From positions 186,001 through 250,000 of the forward strand of contig NZ_JBHUEM010000055.1 of assembly GCF_042680805.1 (NCBI RefSeq): DNA of 64,000 bases, given 5' to 3'. Source of the DNA: Bacillus_CJ salitolerans. Its GTDB lineage: Bacteria > Bacillota > Bacilli > Bacillales > SA4. Shown piece after piece: positions 8,259-16,934 of this stretch (the stretch's first letter is position 1; every line of letters starts with the position of its first letter). The notes under the pieces are model-generated. The model made no database searches. It was not told the origin of the DNA and saw nothing but the letters and a program-made list of their open reading frames with translations. The position numbers were made by a program, and so were the translations under genes.

Positions 8259-9686
8259 ATGATGTTTAATAAGAATATTCAGAATGTGCTTGCAACAAGT
8301 ATAGTTACATCAGTTTTTGCTTTTTCAATTGGAATTGGACAAGCCTATGCAGATAATCATGAACAGTCCACGGATTCACAAGTGGAAGAGACGGTTCAAC
8401 AAGACCAACCAGTCGAAACTGTTGATTCAACAACTGAAAGTTCAGAGCCTACTACTGAGGATGAAGTAGTAGAAGAAGGTACTTCAGCAGAAGAGACGCC
8501 AGATGAGATAGCTGCTGAAGCAGACTTGCCCTCTTTGTTACCAGGTGATTTCTTTTACTTTTTTAAAATATTACGTGAAAATGTACAGCTGTCTTTAACC
8601 TTTGATTCGGTGAAAGAGGCTGAACTACTTTCAACATTTGCTGAAGAAAGAATCAAAGAAGCTGAAGTATTAATTGCAGGCGGTCAAGTGGAACTAGCAC
8701 AAGACATTCTTCAAAAGGCAATTGAGCAACAAGAATTGGCACTTGCTACTTACGAACAATTGCAACCAGCGGAAACACCTTTATCGGAAGGCGATGAAGG
8801 TCAAGTTGCAACAGAAGCTCCAGTAGACCCTATACGTGCTGAACTTGAAGCAAAAATGGCAGCTAACCTTGTTGCCTTAACAACTGCTCTAGAAAAAGTG
8901 GAAAATCCACAAGCAAAAGAGGCTCTCGTAAAGAATATATTAAAAGCACAAGAGAAGCTGGAGAAGAAGATCAACAAGACCCTAGCAAAGCTTAATGAGA
9001 AGGAACTTGCAATTGAACAAAAGCGTGCTGATCTTGAAGCAGAACTAGATGATGGCGAAATGAATGAACAGGATTATAATGAAGAACTTGCTGAATTGAA
9101 CGCAGAATTAGCGAAAGAGAAGAAAGAGCTTCTTACTGAGATGAATGAAGATACCAATAAAGCAGGTAAAGTAGCTCTTGAAAAAGGTAAAGAGAAGGAA
9201 GATCGTGGGAAGGAAGATCCAAAGCAATTAACAGACGAGAAACAAAGTAAGTCTGTAAAAAAAGATGAAAACCAAAAAGCTGATGAGCAAAAACGTGAAG
9301 AGGTAAAGAAACAAGAAGAAAAGCAACGGGAAGAATCACAAAAACGTGCTGAACAGGGACGTGAAGCTACGAAGAAGCAAGAAGAGGCAAAAGAGGCTGA
9401 TGAGAAGCAGAATGAATCAGTGAAGAAAGATGAAAAAGAGAAGCAAAAAGCTGACGAACAAAAGCGTAATGAAGTAAAGAAAAATGAAGAAAAACAACGT
9501 GAAGATTCTCAAAATCGAGCTGAACCTGAAAATAAGAAGAAGCAAGATGAGAAAGCAACGAAGGCTGAAGCAAAACCATCTGAGACTGTAAGTAATGAGG
9601 AAGAAGGTAATCAACAAGCCGACGAGCGCAAGCATGAAGAATCAAATAAACAAGATGAGAAGAGAAAAGGAAAAGAAAACAAATAG
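8259..9686 (+). CDS. Secreted DUF5667 protein with Lys/Glu/Gln-rich coiled tail
   Basis: 475 residues. The ATG at 8259 follows GGAGGG by 7 bases; an upstream GTG at 8241 would include that site. A signal peptide ends at AYA (about residue 31) and is followed by an acidic Thr/Glu-rich linker. Residues about 90-165 (LPSLLPGDFFYFFKILRE ... AEERIKEAEVLIAGG) are the DUF5667 helical domain. Residues about 200-300 are long helices. The tail is highly charged and carries two near-copies of a unit based on SVKKDE, KADEQKR, EVKK and EEKQRE. It follows a c-di-GMP riboswitch, so it belongs to the sessile/motile switch of the cell; a surface, spacer or matrix role is inferred. Confidence 0.8.
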   Translation: MMFNKNIQNVLATSIVTSVFAFSIGIGQAYADNHEQSTDSQVEETVQQDQPVETVDSTTESSEPTTEDEVVEEGTSAEETPDEIAAEADLPSLLPGDFFYFFKILRENVQLSLTFDSVKEAELLSTFAEERIKEAEVLIAGGQVELAQDILQKAIEQQELALATYEQLQPAETPLSEGDEGQVATEAPVDPIRAELEAKMAANLVALTTALEKVENPQAKEALVKNILKAQEKLEKKINKTLAKLNEKELAIEQKRADLEAELDDGEMNEQDYNEELAELNAELAKEKKELLTEMNEDTNKAGKVALEKGKEKEDRGKEDPKQLTDEKQSKSVKKDENQKADEQKREEVKKQEEKQREESQKRAEQGREATKKQEEAKEADEKQNESVKKDEKEKQKADEQKRNEVKKNEEKQREDSQNRAEPENKKKQDEKATKAEAKPSETVSNEEEGNQQADERKHEESNKQDEKRKGKENK

Positions 9687-9690
9687 CAGT

Positions 9691-9722
9691 AAAAAGAGTG
9701 GGGCTAGTCCTACTCTTTTTTT
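9691..9722 (+). terminator. Terminator of the DUF5667 gene
   Basis: AAAGAGT pairs with ACTCTTT and is followed by a run of T, 5 bases after the stop codon. Confidence 0.8.
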
Positions 9723-9737
9723 GATTATGAAGAAGGT

Positions 9738-9776
9738 AGAAAAGTTTTCAGCAAGAGAATGGGCTAGCGACTTGGA
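9738..9776. repeat. Copy of a dispersed repeat (TTCAGCAAGAGAATGGGCTAG)
   Basis: TTTTCAGCAAGAGAATGGG followed by CTAGCGACTTGGAAT recurs with two changes at 33533-33567. No coding sense. Confidence 0.6.
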
Positions 9777-9826
9777 ATTGTATTATACATATAATGTGTA
9801 GTACACATATACTATTGGTTTACTTC

Positions 9827-10369
9827 TTACTCACTTCTTTGCATCGCTTCCAGAAGTTCATCACCATTTAGATCTCGAATTCGTGCTATTTTCCCTTCAT
9901 CATTTACGTTAATACGCCCTTTCACCTCTGCTGTCTCTCTTTTTGTTTTCCCATCTTGTTGATAGTGAACCTGAACAACAAAATCATAGGCATGATCACT
10001 TTCTGAATGAATTTGGATATCGTTCACTGTCATTTCGTATTCACCTACATGCGCAACATGCAGCCACGTTAATGCATAAGAATTGATAAAATTGGGGTAA
10101 TTCGTCTCTATTACATACGGTTTATAATACTTGGAGTAATAGTCAAATAGCCGCTCGTTCATCTGCCCTGTAGTATGTAATTCTGTTAAAATATCATGTA
10201 ATTCTTCACTTGGACCAGTAAACTCATGTGTTAAAAAGGATTGGATCATATCAATCGTGGGATCCTTCTTTTTGACGGATTCACGTTCTTGTTGAGAAAT
10301 ATAAAATAGTAAAAATGCAAAAGCTCCTAAAACTATTAGAATCTTAATTAGCTTTTTGGGTGGTCTCAT
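9827..10369 (-). CDS. Hypothetical membrane-anchored protein
   Basis: 180 residues. The start is the internal ATG at 10369, because GGAGGG lies 9 bases before it and would otherwise fall inside the frame that opens at 10390. MRPPKKLIKILIVLGAFAFLLFYI is one N-terminal membrane segment with a basic cytoplasmic end. The rest is an outside domain with a two-part build (about 35-100 helical, 105-170 beta-rich, VVQVHYQQDGKTKRETAEVKG). It is not a family I can name. It converges on the DUF5667 gene. Confidence 0.6.
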   Translation of the reverse strand: MRPPKKLIKILIVLGAFAFLLFYISQQERESVKKKDPTIDMIQSFLTHEFTGPSEELHDILTELHTTGQMNERLFDYYSKYYKPYVIETNYPNFINSYALTWLHVAHVGEYEMTVNDIQIHSESDHAYDFVVQVHYQQDGKTKRETAEVKGRINVNDEGKIARIRDLNGDELLEAMQRSE

Positions 10370-10542
10370 TTTGTATTTCCCTCCATTCAAATCCGATATA
10401 CTAATGTATATGTTTACACTATATACATAGTTTCAAGTATGGCATAGAATTTGGTGTGACAAAATTTACCAGAAACTCAATTTGAAAAGGGTATAGTTAC
10501 TTTTACTATTTATGGTAGTCTATAAACAAAGGGGTGTGCCTC

Positions 10543-10989
10543 ATGAAAAGAATATTCATATTATTGTGTGGACTATTTTTAGTTGCAGTTACAGTTGCAG
10601 GCTGTTCAAATGTAGCGAAAACATCGGATAAAACAGAAAATACAGGATTCCAAATGGCATCATCAACCGTCTCTATTGGTGCAGTCGAAGAAACCAAAAC
10701 CGATATACAGAAACTAAGCTATGAATTTGTTATGACGAATGATAAACATAAAGCTATTCAGGAAAATTCGGTTGAAATCATGCAAACAGATTGGTTAAAA
10801 GATCTAATAATTGACCAGCAAATAACCGAGATAACGATCCATATGGATGATCTGGTGATTAAAGGGTATATTATTTTTGACACGAAGGGATTAACAAAAG
10901 AAGAGATTGTAAGTAACGAACCGTTTTTAGAAGGTGTTAAGTTCAGTACCGTAGACGGAGCTGAGCACGTGATTAACCATCATGATTAA
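10543..10989 (+). CDS. Putative lipoprotein of unknown function
   Basis: 148 residues. The ATG at 10543 is preceded by GGGGTG. MKRIFILLCGLFLVAVTVAGC is a lipoprotein signal with lipobox VAGC. The mature part repeats short beta/alpha stretches (LIIDQQITEITIHMDDLVIKGYIIFDTKG) and has no motif I recognise. It stands alone, between a divergent membrane protein gene and its own terminator. Confidence 0.65.
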   Translation: MKRIFILLCGLFLVAVTVAGCSNVAKTSDKTENTGFQMASSTVSIGAVEETKTDIQKLSYEFVMTNDKHKAIQENSVEIMQTDWLKDLIIDQQITEITIHMDDLVIKGYIIFDTKGLTKEEIVSNEPFLEGVKFSTVDGAEHVINHHD

Positions 10990-11026
10990 AAAATCATCAT
11001 CTGTTAGATGGTGATTTTGTTTTTTT
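10988..11026 (+). terminator. Terminator of the lipoprotein gene
   Basis: AAAATCATCATC pairs with GATGGTGATTTT and is followed by a T run. The stem begins at the stop codon. Confidence 0.8.
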
Positions 11027-11191
11027 AGACAAATTTTTGAGTTACCAGTGAAAAAGAAGTAATTCCTTGTTCAGGTTCCAGCTACAAGTTTATATAAAGT
11101 CTAATTTTAGCCTCCATTTTAATCTTGCTTCTACTAATAGTCTCCATTTTTCGTCGTCCTAGTATTTCGAATTTTTATTTTTTCATTCATA

Positions 11192-12010
11192 ATGAGGTTA
11201 AGAGACAAGGAATCCTTAAAAGAAAGTGTGGTAGAAATCGTGAATCCATTTTTACGCGAAAAGATCGAGGTAATGGTAGGTCCAATTCAAAATATCACTG
11301 TACTAGCTGAGCAGGGCTGGACCTCTGAAGTTTGTCAAATTGAAACTGAAGCTGGTATTTATTTAATGAAAAGTTCTTATAAGGAAAAATACCGTGAGTG
11401 GTTAAAGCAAGAAGCAAACGTGTTAGAAAAGCTTCATAACCAAAATCAAATTCCCGTCCCTGCTTATTATGGGTTTATTGAGGAACAAGATGGTGCACAT
11501 TTGATCATGTCATTTGAGCAGGGAGTCACGTTACGAGTTGCCTTAAAGCAAGCCGAAACAAGAGCTGAGCAGAAAGCGCTGATAAAAAGCTTTGGCCATT
11601 TTCTTCAACAACTCCACGAAACAAAAATTATCCAAACACTAGACCGTCATGAAAATTGGTTAGAGGAACAGCTAGCAAAGGCTGAAGGGTATGTGAAACG
11701 TGGACAAACAGATGGGAGTGTAGAGCTACTTGAGAAGTTAAAGAATTCAAAACCATTCCCGGTTAAACAAACCATTATCCACGGGGATTGTACAATTGAT
11801 AATGTTCTAGTGAAGGATGGAGAAGTGAAGCTATTTATAGATGTTGCTGGGATGACAGTCGGTGATCCAAGATATGATGAGTCGCTCGCCATCAGAAAGT
11901 TTGTTAACGATAAAGAGGATATGGATGCTTTCTATGAAGGCTATACACGTTACAGGGTGTCAAAAGAGGAGCTACAATACTTTGATGAGGGATTATATGA
12001 GTTTTTTTAA
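11192..12010 (+). CDS. Aminoglycoside phosphotransferase (APH) family protein
   Basis: 272 residues. IIHGDCTIDNVLV (about 198-210) is the Brenner HGDxxxxN loop, with the catalytic Asp and the metal-binding Asn. FIDVAGMTVGDPRYDES is the following DxxG-like metal motif, and YLMKSSYKEKY near residue 65 holds the nucleotide-binding Lys region. Members phosphorylate aminoglycosides, choline-like compounds or other hydroxylated molecules; the sequence does not decide which, and this is a generic Bacillus APH form. The ATG at 11192 lacks a good ribosome site, so the start is uncertain. Confidence 0.75.
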   Translation: MRLRDKESLKESVVEIVNPFLREKIEVMVGPIQNITVLAEQGWTSEVCQIETEAGIYLMKSSYKEKYREWLKQEANVLEKLHNQNQIPVPAYYGFIEEQDGAHLIMSFEQGVTLRVALKQAETRAEQKALIKSFGHFLQQLHETKIIQTLDRHENWLEEQLAKAEGYVKRGQTDGSVELLEKLKNSKPFPVKQTIIHGDCTIDNVLVKDGEVKLFIDVAGMTVGDPRYDESLAIRKFVNDKEDMDAFYEGYTRYRVSKEELQYFDEGLYEFF

Positions 12011-12192
12011 CTACAGTATGCCAATATGATATCAAAGAAAAAACCACTTCCTACTGGGGGGAACCTATACACGATTTGGATGGTTGTATTACTGTCTTTT
12101 TTAAAGAAATTTACAAATGCTCATAGAACAAGCCATCCAATCAGAAGAAATAATGCGATAGTGTTTAAGCCAGGTATACCTATGTTATTCAT
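12007..12192 (-). pseudogene. Small membrane peptide interrupted by a TGA
   Basis: On the minus strand, ATG at 12192 follows GAGG by 9 bases and reads MNNIGIPGLNTIALFLLIGW and three more residues, a plausible membrane segment. It meets TGA at 12123-12121. The frame then continues AFVNFFKKDSNTT... to a stop at 12007, which overlaps the end of the phosphotransferase gene. The ribosome site, the hydrophobic helix and the basic residues after it look like a real small membrane protein that has been lost. Confidence 0.35.
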
Positions 12193-12290
12193 AATTAGTA
12201 TCCTCTATTTCTAACAGTATTAAAACTGATATCTACTAATAGTCGTCTCCTAAAGTAAAAGTCAAGTAGATGAAAGCTATGTGATATTAA

Positions 12291-12473
12291 AAGGATACTG
12301 CCATTGGTTTTTGTAAGGAACAAGACTATAAATAAATCATTCTTTGGACAAATCGTGAGCTTCGGGCAGCAAGACTGATTTACGAGAAACATAGATTTAT
12401 CTTAAACCTTACTAGAACCCAAATACTCTCAAATAAAGAACTTACCGAAGAACAGTGGGAACGATTCATTTAA
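12291..12473 (+). pseudogene. Remnant of a GNAT acetyltransferase
   Basis: The frame reads KDTAIGFCKEQDYK, a TAA stop (12333-12335), then IILWTNRELRAARLIYEKHRF ... LTEEQWERFI before TAA at 12471. The LWTN-x-L-x-A-A-R-x-x-Y-E-K motif is the typical last part of GNAT (often MarR-GNAT) acetyltransferases. The acetyl-CoA loop and everything before it are missing, and the rest is interrupted by a stop. The stretch 12193-12290 shows further stops in all frames. Confidence 0.6.
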
Positions 12474-12500
12474 AAAGGCTTTACCATAGTAAAGCCTTAA
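12472..12500 (-). terminator. Terminator of the VOC gene
   Basis: AAGGCTTTAC pairs perfectly with GTAAAGCCTT. Read on the minus strand it is followed by TTTT. Confidence 0.75.
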
Positions 12501-12505
12501 TAAGG

Positions 12506-12862
12506 CTACTCCGCGAAATAGCACACACCAAGTGTATGACCATCTAAGTCCTTGAAATTAAATGATAAAACATCCCCATAATCAACAATTTCTTCTACTT
12601 GAACCCCTTTCGACTTGAGTTCTTGATGTGCCTTATGAATATCGGATGTATAAAAGTTAAAAGGACAGTGGGATGAAGGCGTTACTTCTTTTGAACGAAC
12701 TAGAGTCAGTGGAGTTTCACCTATATTGATTGCAGCATACCCACCTTCTTGCTGATACCAGCGCAAGCTAAACCCTAAAACGTCTGTGTACCATTTAATA
12801 GACTCATCCATATCAGAAACCTCTAAAAAAACAGTATCGATTCTTTTAAATAAATGGCTCAT
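12506..12862 (-). CDS. VOC (glyoxalase/dioxygenase-fold) family protein
   Basis: 118 residues. The start is ATG at 12862, with GGAG 8 bases before it; the frame opens further out at 12907. Two beta-alpha-beta-beta-beta repeats are visible: IDTVFLEVSDMDESIKWYTD in the first and CPFNFYTSDIHKAHQELKSKG in the second, ending with FKDLDGHTLGVCYF. The glyoxalase/bleomycin-resistance fold binds a metal or a small ligand. The activity cannot be told; single-gene context. Confidence 0.8.
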   Translation of the reverse strand: MSHLFKRIDTVFLEVSDMDESIKWYTDVLGFSLRWYQQEGGYAAINIGETPLTLVRSKEVTPSSHCPFNFYTSDIHKAHQELKSKGVQVEEIVDYGDVLSFNFKDLDGHTLGVCYFAE

Positions 12863-13207
12863 TTTGATTGCTCCTTTATTGTTTTTTCCTTGGAAGCATT
12901 CTACCACGATAGCTTTTTTTCCTGTGCCTATTTTGAGGATTGGTAAAAAAATAGTAGGATGCCTGGGTTACAAAAGAACTTAAATGTTTTACGGGGAGTA
13001 TGCTAATAAACGTTTAGGAGCATAAGTTAACCGCCGTTAAAAAATATATGGCTCTATTGAAAATCTGTCTGCAGAATTTGTTAATTTCTATAAGAAGGGA
13101 TCGTAAAAGGAACGCTACTATTGTTTTATTAATTTTTTATGCCCGTACAGTTTTCGATCATTTTTTCGTCTTAACCATTGAACACACTATTTTAGGGAGG
13201 AACTATA
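12863..13207. other. Intergenic region before the sigma-factor gene
   Basis: 345 bases between divergent genes. It contains AGGGAGG (13194-13200) just before the GTG start of the sigma gene. I see no further gene, and no promoter I can defend. Confidence 0.35.
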
Positions 13208-14161
13208 GTGATAAAAAATGATGTATCCAACATTAGTGAAGAGTTAGAACGTATTCATGATTCCTTTGATCAAATGGTCCAGCCTTTTCGCTCAGCTCTA
13301 TGGAATTATTGCAAAAGATTGACTGGCTCTCCATGGGATGCGGAGGATTTGCTGCAAGAAACTTTGTTAAAAGCATTTGCATCCTTGACTAGGGTGAAGC
13401 AATCAGTAAACCCAAAAAGCTATTTATTTCGAATTGCTTCAAATACGTGGATTGACGATTGTCGGAGGAACAAAATCCAAATAGAAGAGCTTGAGATTGA
13501 ACAAGCCTATGAAGAACATTCTGTTTCTTACATAGATCTCTCAGAGGCAATGGACACGTTAATTCATCAATTACCACCAAAACAAGCATCGGTTATATTA
13601 TTAATGGAAGTACATAACTTTACAGCAAAAGAGACAGCAGACATTTTAGGGACGACTGAAGGTGCAGTGTACTCACTATTGAATCGAGCAAGAAATAGAC
13701 TACAAAAGCTGCATACTATAGACCAAACTGAACAGTCCCTTTCCACTTCCGCTGAAAAAGAGGCCGTGATCCAGCAGTATATGGATTCATTTGTGAAGGG
13801 AGACTTTAAAACAATCGGCACTCTATTAGCAGATTATGCAACAAATGAAGTTGTTGGAAGAGGACTTGATATCGGAAAAGTACAAATTCGCAAGAATTCC
13901 ATGGGGGATTGGGCAAGTGGTGGTTCGGATCAAAGCTTGCAGGCAAAGCTTGTCACTCTTTGGGGGAAACAATCTGTTATGTATACAAAGGAAACAAAAA
14001 CGGGAACTGCTTTATGGGATATTACGACAGTTGAAATTGAAAATGGACGGATTGCCAAACATAGAAGTTATTATTTCTGTAAGGAATTTTTAGAAGCAGC
14101 GGCAAAGGAGCTTCATATACCATTGTTTGTAGATAAAGAGTTGTATGGGGTTCAGTGGTAA
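13208..14161 (+). CDS. ECF-type sigma factor with SnoaL-like C-terminal domain
   Basis: 317 residues, GTG start at 13208 after AGGGAGG. Region 2 (about 20-90) has DAEDLLQETLLKAF, and region 4 (about 115-165) has LPPKQASVILLMEVHNF and the HTH ETADILGTTEGAVYSLLNRAR. Residues about 190-310 form an NTF2/SnoaL-like domain (VIQQYMDSFVKGDFKTIGTLLAD). ECF sigmas with such fused domains (ECF41-like groups) often lack a classical anti-sigma and are controlled by the fused domain. Downstream there is only a 17-codon remnant and a NUDIX gene. Confidence 0.85.
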   Translation: MIKNDVSNISEELERIHDSFDQMVQPFRSALWNYCKRLTGSPWDAEDLLQETLLKAFASLTRVKQSVNPKSYLFRIASNTWIDDCRRNKIQIEELEIEQAYEEHSVSYIDLSEAMDTLIHQLPPKQASVILLMEVHNFTAKETADILGTTEGAVYSLLNRARNRLQKLHTIDQTEQSLSTSAEKEAVIQQYMDSFVKGDFKTIGTLLADYATNEVVGRGLDIGKVQIRKNSMGDWASGGSDQSLQAKLVTLWGKQSVMYTKETKTGTALWDITTVEIENGRIAKHRSYYFCKEFLEAAAKELHIPLFVDKELYGVQW

Positions 14162-14209
14162 AATTGTAGAATTTTCTCATCAAATGAAATATATAAGGGA
14201 GACAGAAGA

Positions 14210-14263
14210 ATGACTAGACAAATGGAAGCAAAAGTTGAAAATGACAGTACAACATGTTCGTAA
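14210..14263 (+). CDS. 17-residue ORF, possibly the stump of a lost gene
   Basis: AAGGGAGACAGAAG precedes ATG at 14210. The product MTRQMEAKVENDSTTCS stops at 14261-14263. The ribosome site is good, but the peptide is short and polar. ECF-SnoaL genes usually have a partner gene downstream, and this could be its truncated start. Confidence 0.25.
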   Translation: MTRQMEAKVENDSTTCS

Positions 14264-14296
14264 ACTGACACTCTGATTATGAAAGGGATGCTAACA

Positions 14297-14797
14297 ATGG
14301 GAAACATAAGCTGGGAAGAATCATATGTAGGTCAAATGCGAAAATTGATTGGTCATGCTAAACTTATTCATCCTTCTGTCCGAGCAATCATTCAAAACGA
14401 ACGAGGTGAAATTTTATTCATTGATCGAAGAGGGGAAAATCGTTGGGGGATGCCAGCAGGATCAATGGAGCTAGATGAATCAATTTATGATTGTTTAGTT
14501 AGAGAAGTGAAAGAAGAGACAGGAATCGATGTGCAAGCAGCAACATTACTAGCTATTTATACTAGTCCTAAAAAGTCGATTACGAATTATTTTGGAGATG
14601 AATACCAAATGTTTGAGCTAGTCTTTCATGTGAATAAATGGTCAGGTGAAATCATAACCGAAACGGAGGAGACAACTAACGCCAAGTTCTACCCTATAGA
14701 CGCATTACCAGCGGGGTCAGATGAATTCTGGGATGACCATCATCAAGAGGTCGTAAAGGATTTACAGAGCTTTACCGGATCTGTTATCGTGAAGTAG
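14297..14797 (+). CDS. NUDIX hydrolase
   Basis: 166 residues. ATG 14297 was chosen because GGGATG lies 8 bases upstream; ATG 14279 has no ribosome site. The Nudix box is complete: G-SMELDESIYDCLVREVKEETGI (about residues 55-77), with REVKEE as the metal-binding core. Preceding strands read RAIIQNERGEILFIDRRG. It hydrolyses a nucleoside-diphosphate-linked compound in the cytoplasm; specificity unknown. It ends in its own terminator. Confidence 0.88.
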   Translation: MGNISWEESYVGQMRKLIGHAKLIHPSVRAIIQNERGEILFIDRRGENRWGMPAGSMELDESIYDCLVREVKEETGIDVQAATLLAIYTSPKKSITNYFGDEYQMFELVFHVNKWSGEIITETEETTNAKFYPIDALPAGSDEFWDDHHQEVVKDLQSFTGSVIVK

Positions 14798-14810
14798 ATT
14801 TAATGAGGAG

Positions 14811-14857
14811 AGGAATAGCTTAGCTTAGGTACGATGCCAAAGCTATTCCTTTTTTTG
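14811..14857 (+). terminator. Terminator of the NUDIX gene
   Basis: AGGAATAGCTT pairs with AAGCTATTCCT across a loop and is followed by seven T. Confidence 0.85.
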
Positions 14858-15107
14858 AGTACGATTTCAACTAAACTCATTTTTTTCCGCCATTAAATAG
14901 GTGTGGTATTCAAAATTTAAATTATAGCTACTGTTTATTGTCTATAATGATAAATTTACTAGTAACTTATTTCAATATTTTGGTAGAATAAATTCATACT
15001 TGATGGCTCTCTTTCATGGATGCCAAAAGTGTAACTTGTAACTTCATAAATTTGTGATAAGTGAATACTATTTTTTCTCTTGTAATAGGGGAAAGGGGCG
15101 GGATGTT

Positions 15108-16361
15108 TTGGGGCTACTACATCTTTTTGATACGATTGTTGAAATTATGCATCATGACTATGCCGGGCATAAAGATAAAGAAGGCTGGGACCGGCCGGAC
15201 TATTTTCGAGGAAAGCTTGAGGAGCTTGACAAGAATGACCAGCTGACTAGAAATCGATTTGAACAAATAGTAGGAGATTATTTACTAGATTTTCAAGATG
15301 AGCATAATGTTCTTCGTTCCATATTGGATGAAGCACCACCAACATCAGTAGGGTTTAGAGTCAGACATTATGAAGAGTATCTGTTTGTGGATAGGGTAGA
15401 CCAAGAATCGAGAATACAGCTCGGTACTATCATTACTGAGATTGATAAGGTTCGAATAAATGTTATAGCTGATGAGATGAGACGGTACTTAAAGTCAACG
15501 GTTCCTGAAAGAGAATGGTGGGAATCTATTTTACTTGAGGCGAAAACGATAACCATTGAAAAAGATGGAACGAAAACGTTAGTTGAATTGAGTCACTATG
15601 ATAACCCTCGTCAACCTTCCAACTATGTTGTTGAAGAAAAAGAAGGTACCTTGCTCTTTCGTTTTAATGATTTTATCGACCTTAACCAAATGAAATCATT
15701 ATTAGAAACACATAAAGATCAGCTAAACAGTACATACAACTGGATTATAGATGTTCGAGAATGTCGAGGGGGCTCTGACTCAGTTTATCATCTACTACTG
15801 GATGGGATCTTTCAACCGAATCCAACCCTTACCCATGATGGAATGCTACATTTATGTACAGAGCGAAATTATCATAATCGTATGACGACCTTTAAGAAAT
15901 TTAATAACATCTTAGAAAGTCCAGATCTTTTCATTGCAGCCTTTATGATACAGATGGACGTAAATCGTGGCAAAGGTTTTGTACAATTTGATTTTAGTGA
16001 ATTTAATGAGGACAATCCGATTAAAGGTTCTGAGCTTCCCAAACGGGTAATACTCGTAATAGATAAATTTTGTGGAAGCTCAGGCGAGCAGTTTGTGTTG
16101 GATGCAAAACAGTCAACAAAAGTAACGGTAATTGGCAGGCCAACAAAAGGTGTCTTGGATTATAGTAACCAGGCTGTTGAGATATTTAAACATGAAGGTT
16201 ATGAGTTTGTGTATGCAACATCTAGAAGTAACCGAATTGATCGTAACGAAGGAATAGATTTCAATGGAATTAATCCTGATATTTATATTAAGTGGACACC
16301 GGAACATTTACGAAAAGATGTGGACGTTGAATATGCATTACAGCTAATAAAAAATGGCTAA
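15108..16361 (+). CDS. S41-family peptidase-like protein
   Basis: 417 residues from the TTG at 15108, which has AAAGGGGCGGG upstream; a GTG at 15054 in the same frame would add 18 unlikely residues. The C-terminal half is the tail-specific protease core: WIIDVRECRGGSD corresponds to the usual DLRxNxGG, and VIDKFCGSSGEQFVLDA places the nucleophile Ser around residue 325 of this form. There is no signal peptide, so the protein appears cytoplasmic, as in other Bacillus S41 proteins without a PDZ domain. The N-terminal 120 residues (IVEIMHHDYAGHKDKEGWD) are typical of this subgroup. Substrate unknown. Confidence 0.75.
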   Translation: MGLLHLFDTIVEIMHHDYAGHKDKEGWDRPDYFRGKLEELDKNDQLTRNRFEQIVGDYLLDFQDEHNVLRSILDEAPPTSVGFRVRHYEEYLFVDRVDQESRIQLGTIITEIDKVRINVIADEMRRYLKSTVPEREWWESILLEAKTITIEKDGTKTLVELSHYDNPRQPSNYVVEEKEGTLLFRFNDFIDLNQMKSLLETHKDQLNSTYNWIIDVRECRGGSDSVYHLLLDGIFQPNPTLTHDGMLHLCTERNYHNRMTTFKKFNNILESPDLFIAAFMIQMDVNRGKGFVQFDFSEFNEDNPIKGSELPKRVILVIDKFCGSSGEQFVLDAKQSTKVTVIGRPTKGVLDYSNQAVEIFKHEGYEFVYATSRSNRIDRNEGIDFNGINPDIYIKWTPEHLRKDVDVEYALQLIKNG

Positions 16362-16538
16362 ATGAAATAGAGGAGAACTGGAAGTCTTGGATGTAAATCC
16401 TCTTTGAGTCTGGGATGGCCGCCAAAATTTCTAGAACTTGCTCTCAATCAAACTTTTCCATTTATTTTATAACAATCATTTACAAAAATATGAAAAAATG
16501 TGATAATAAAGAAAATCTTGAAGGGGGAAAGTAAGTTT

Positions 16539-16693
16539 ATGGAACCAACGAATTGCTAGTATTAATTTTATTTAAATTAATATGTATTTTGTATGGAGTA
16601 TGGATTCGCCTACAATTGATAGGTTTATTTGTTATGCTCTTTATGAAATCACGGCAATTTAGAAGGTTACTTACTTTACTGATAACGAGATAA
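16539..16693 (+). pseudogene. Frameshifted small hydrophobic protein
   Basis: GGGGGAAAG precedes ATG at 16539, whose frame stops after MEPTNC. One base away the sequence reads NELLVLILFKLICILYGVWI, continues hydrophobic (LFVMLFM) and ends RRLLTLLITR before TAA 16691. A single indel near 16548-16552 would join them into a 50-residue membrane peptide. This is the only coding-like signal in the gene-free stretch 16362-16934. Confidence 0.4.
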
Positions 16694-16812
16694 TAATTTA
16701 TCGACTCATTTATAGTTTTAATGGATGTCGTTGGTTTTGATTAGGCAAGTGCTTGCATTTCTTTTGCATGGGCATGTTTTTTCATGGGCCATAAATTATA
16801 CGTGTTGATGAT

Positions 16813-16855
16813 ATAGACTGTAAGGAGAAACCCTCTTCTTATAGTCTTTTTATTT
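16813..16855 (+). terminator. Terminator upstream of the ABC-F gene
   Basis: ATAGACT-TAAG-AG pairs with CTCTTCTTATAGTCT, followed by a T run. It lies about 80 bases before an ABC-F start. ABC-F genes are often controlled by ribosome-mediated attenuation, so this hairpin could be a leader terminator, but I see no convincing leader peptide. Confidence 0.55.
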
Positions 16856-16934
16856 TTCAACTAAATACCTGCAGTTCTTCTTTGCCGTGTCCATAAAGAC
16901 GTAACGTACATTATGGATGAAAGAAGGAATACGT

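Noticed and set aside
9133..9645. Three leucine/serine-rich minus-strand ORFs opposite the DUF5667 gene tail
   Set aside because: They are the antisense of a Lys/Glu-rich region, which always opens such frames. No starts with ribosome sites.
15061..15246. 61-residue ORF in another frame at the start of the S41 peptidase gene
   Set aside because: The family's N-terminal sequence (IVEIMHHDYAG) is in the other frame. The ATG at 15103 in this frame shares the same ribosome site but leads nowhere.
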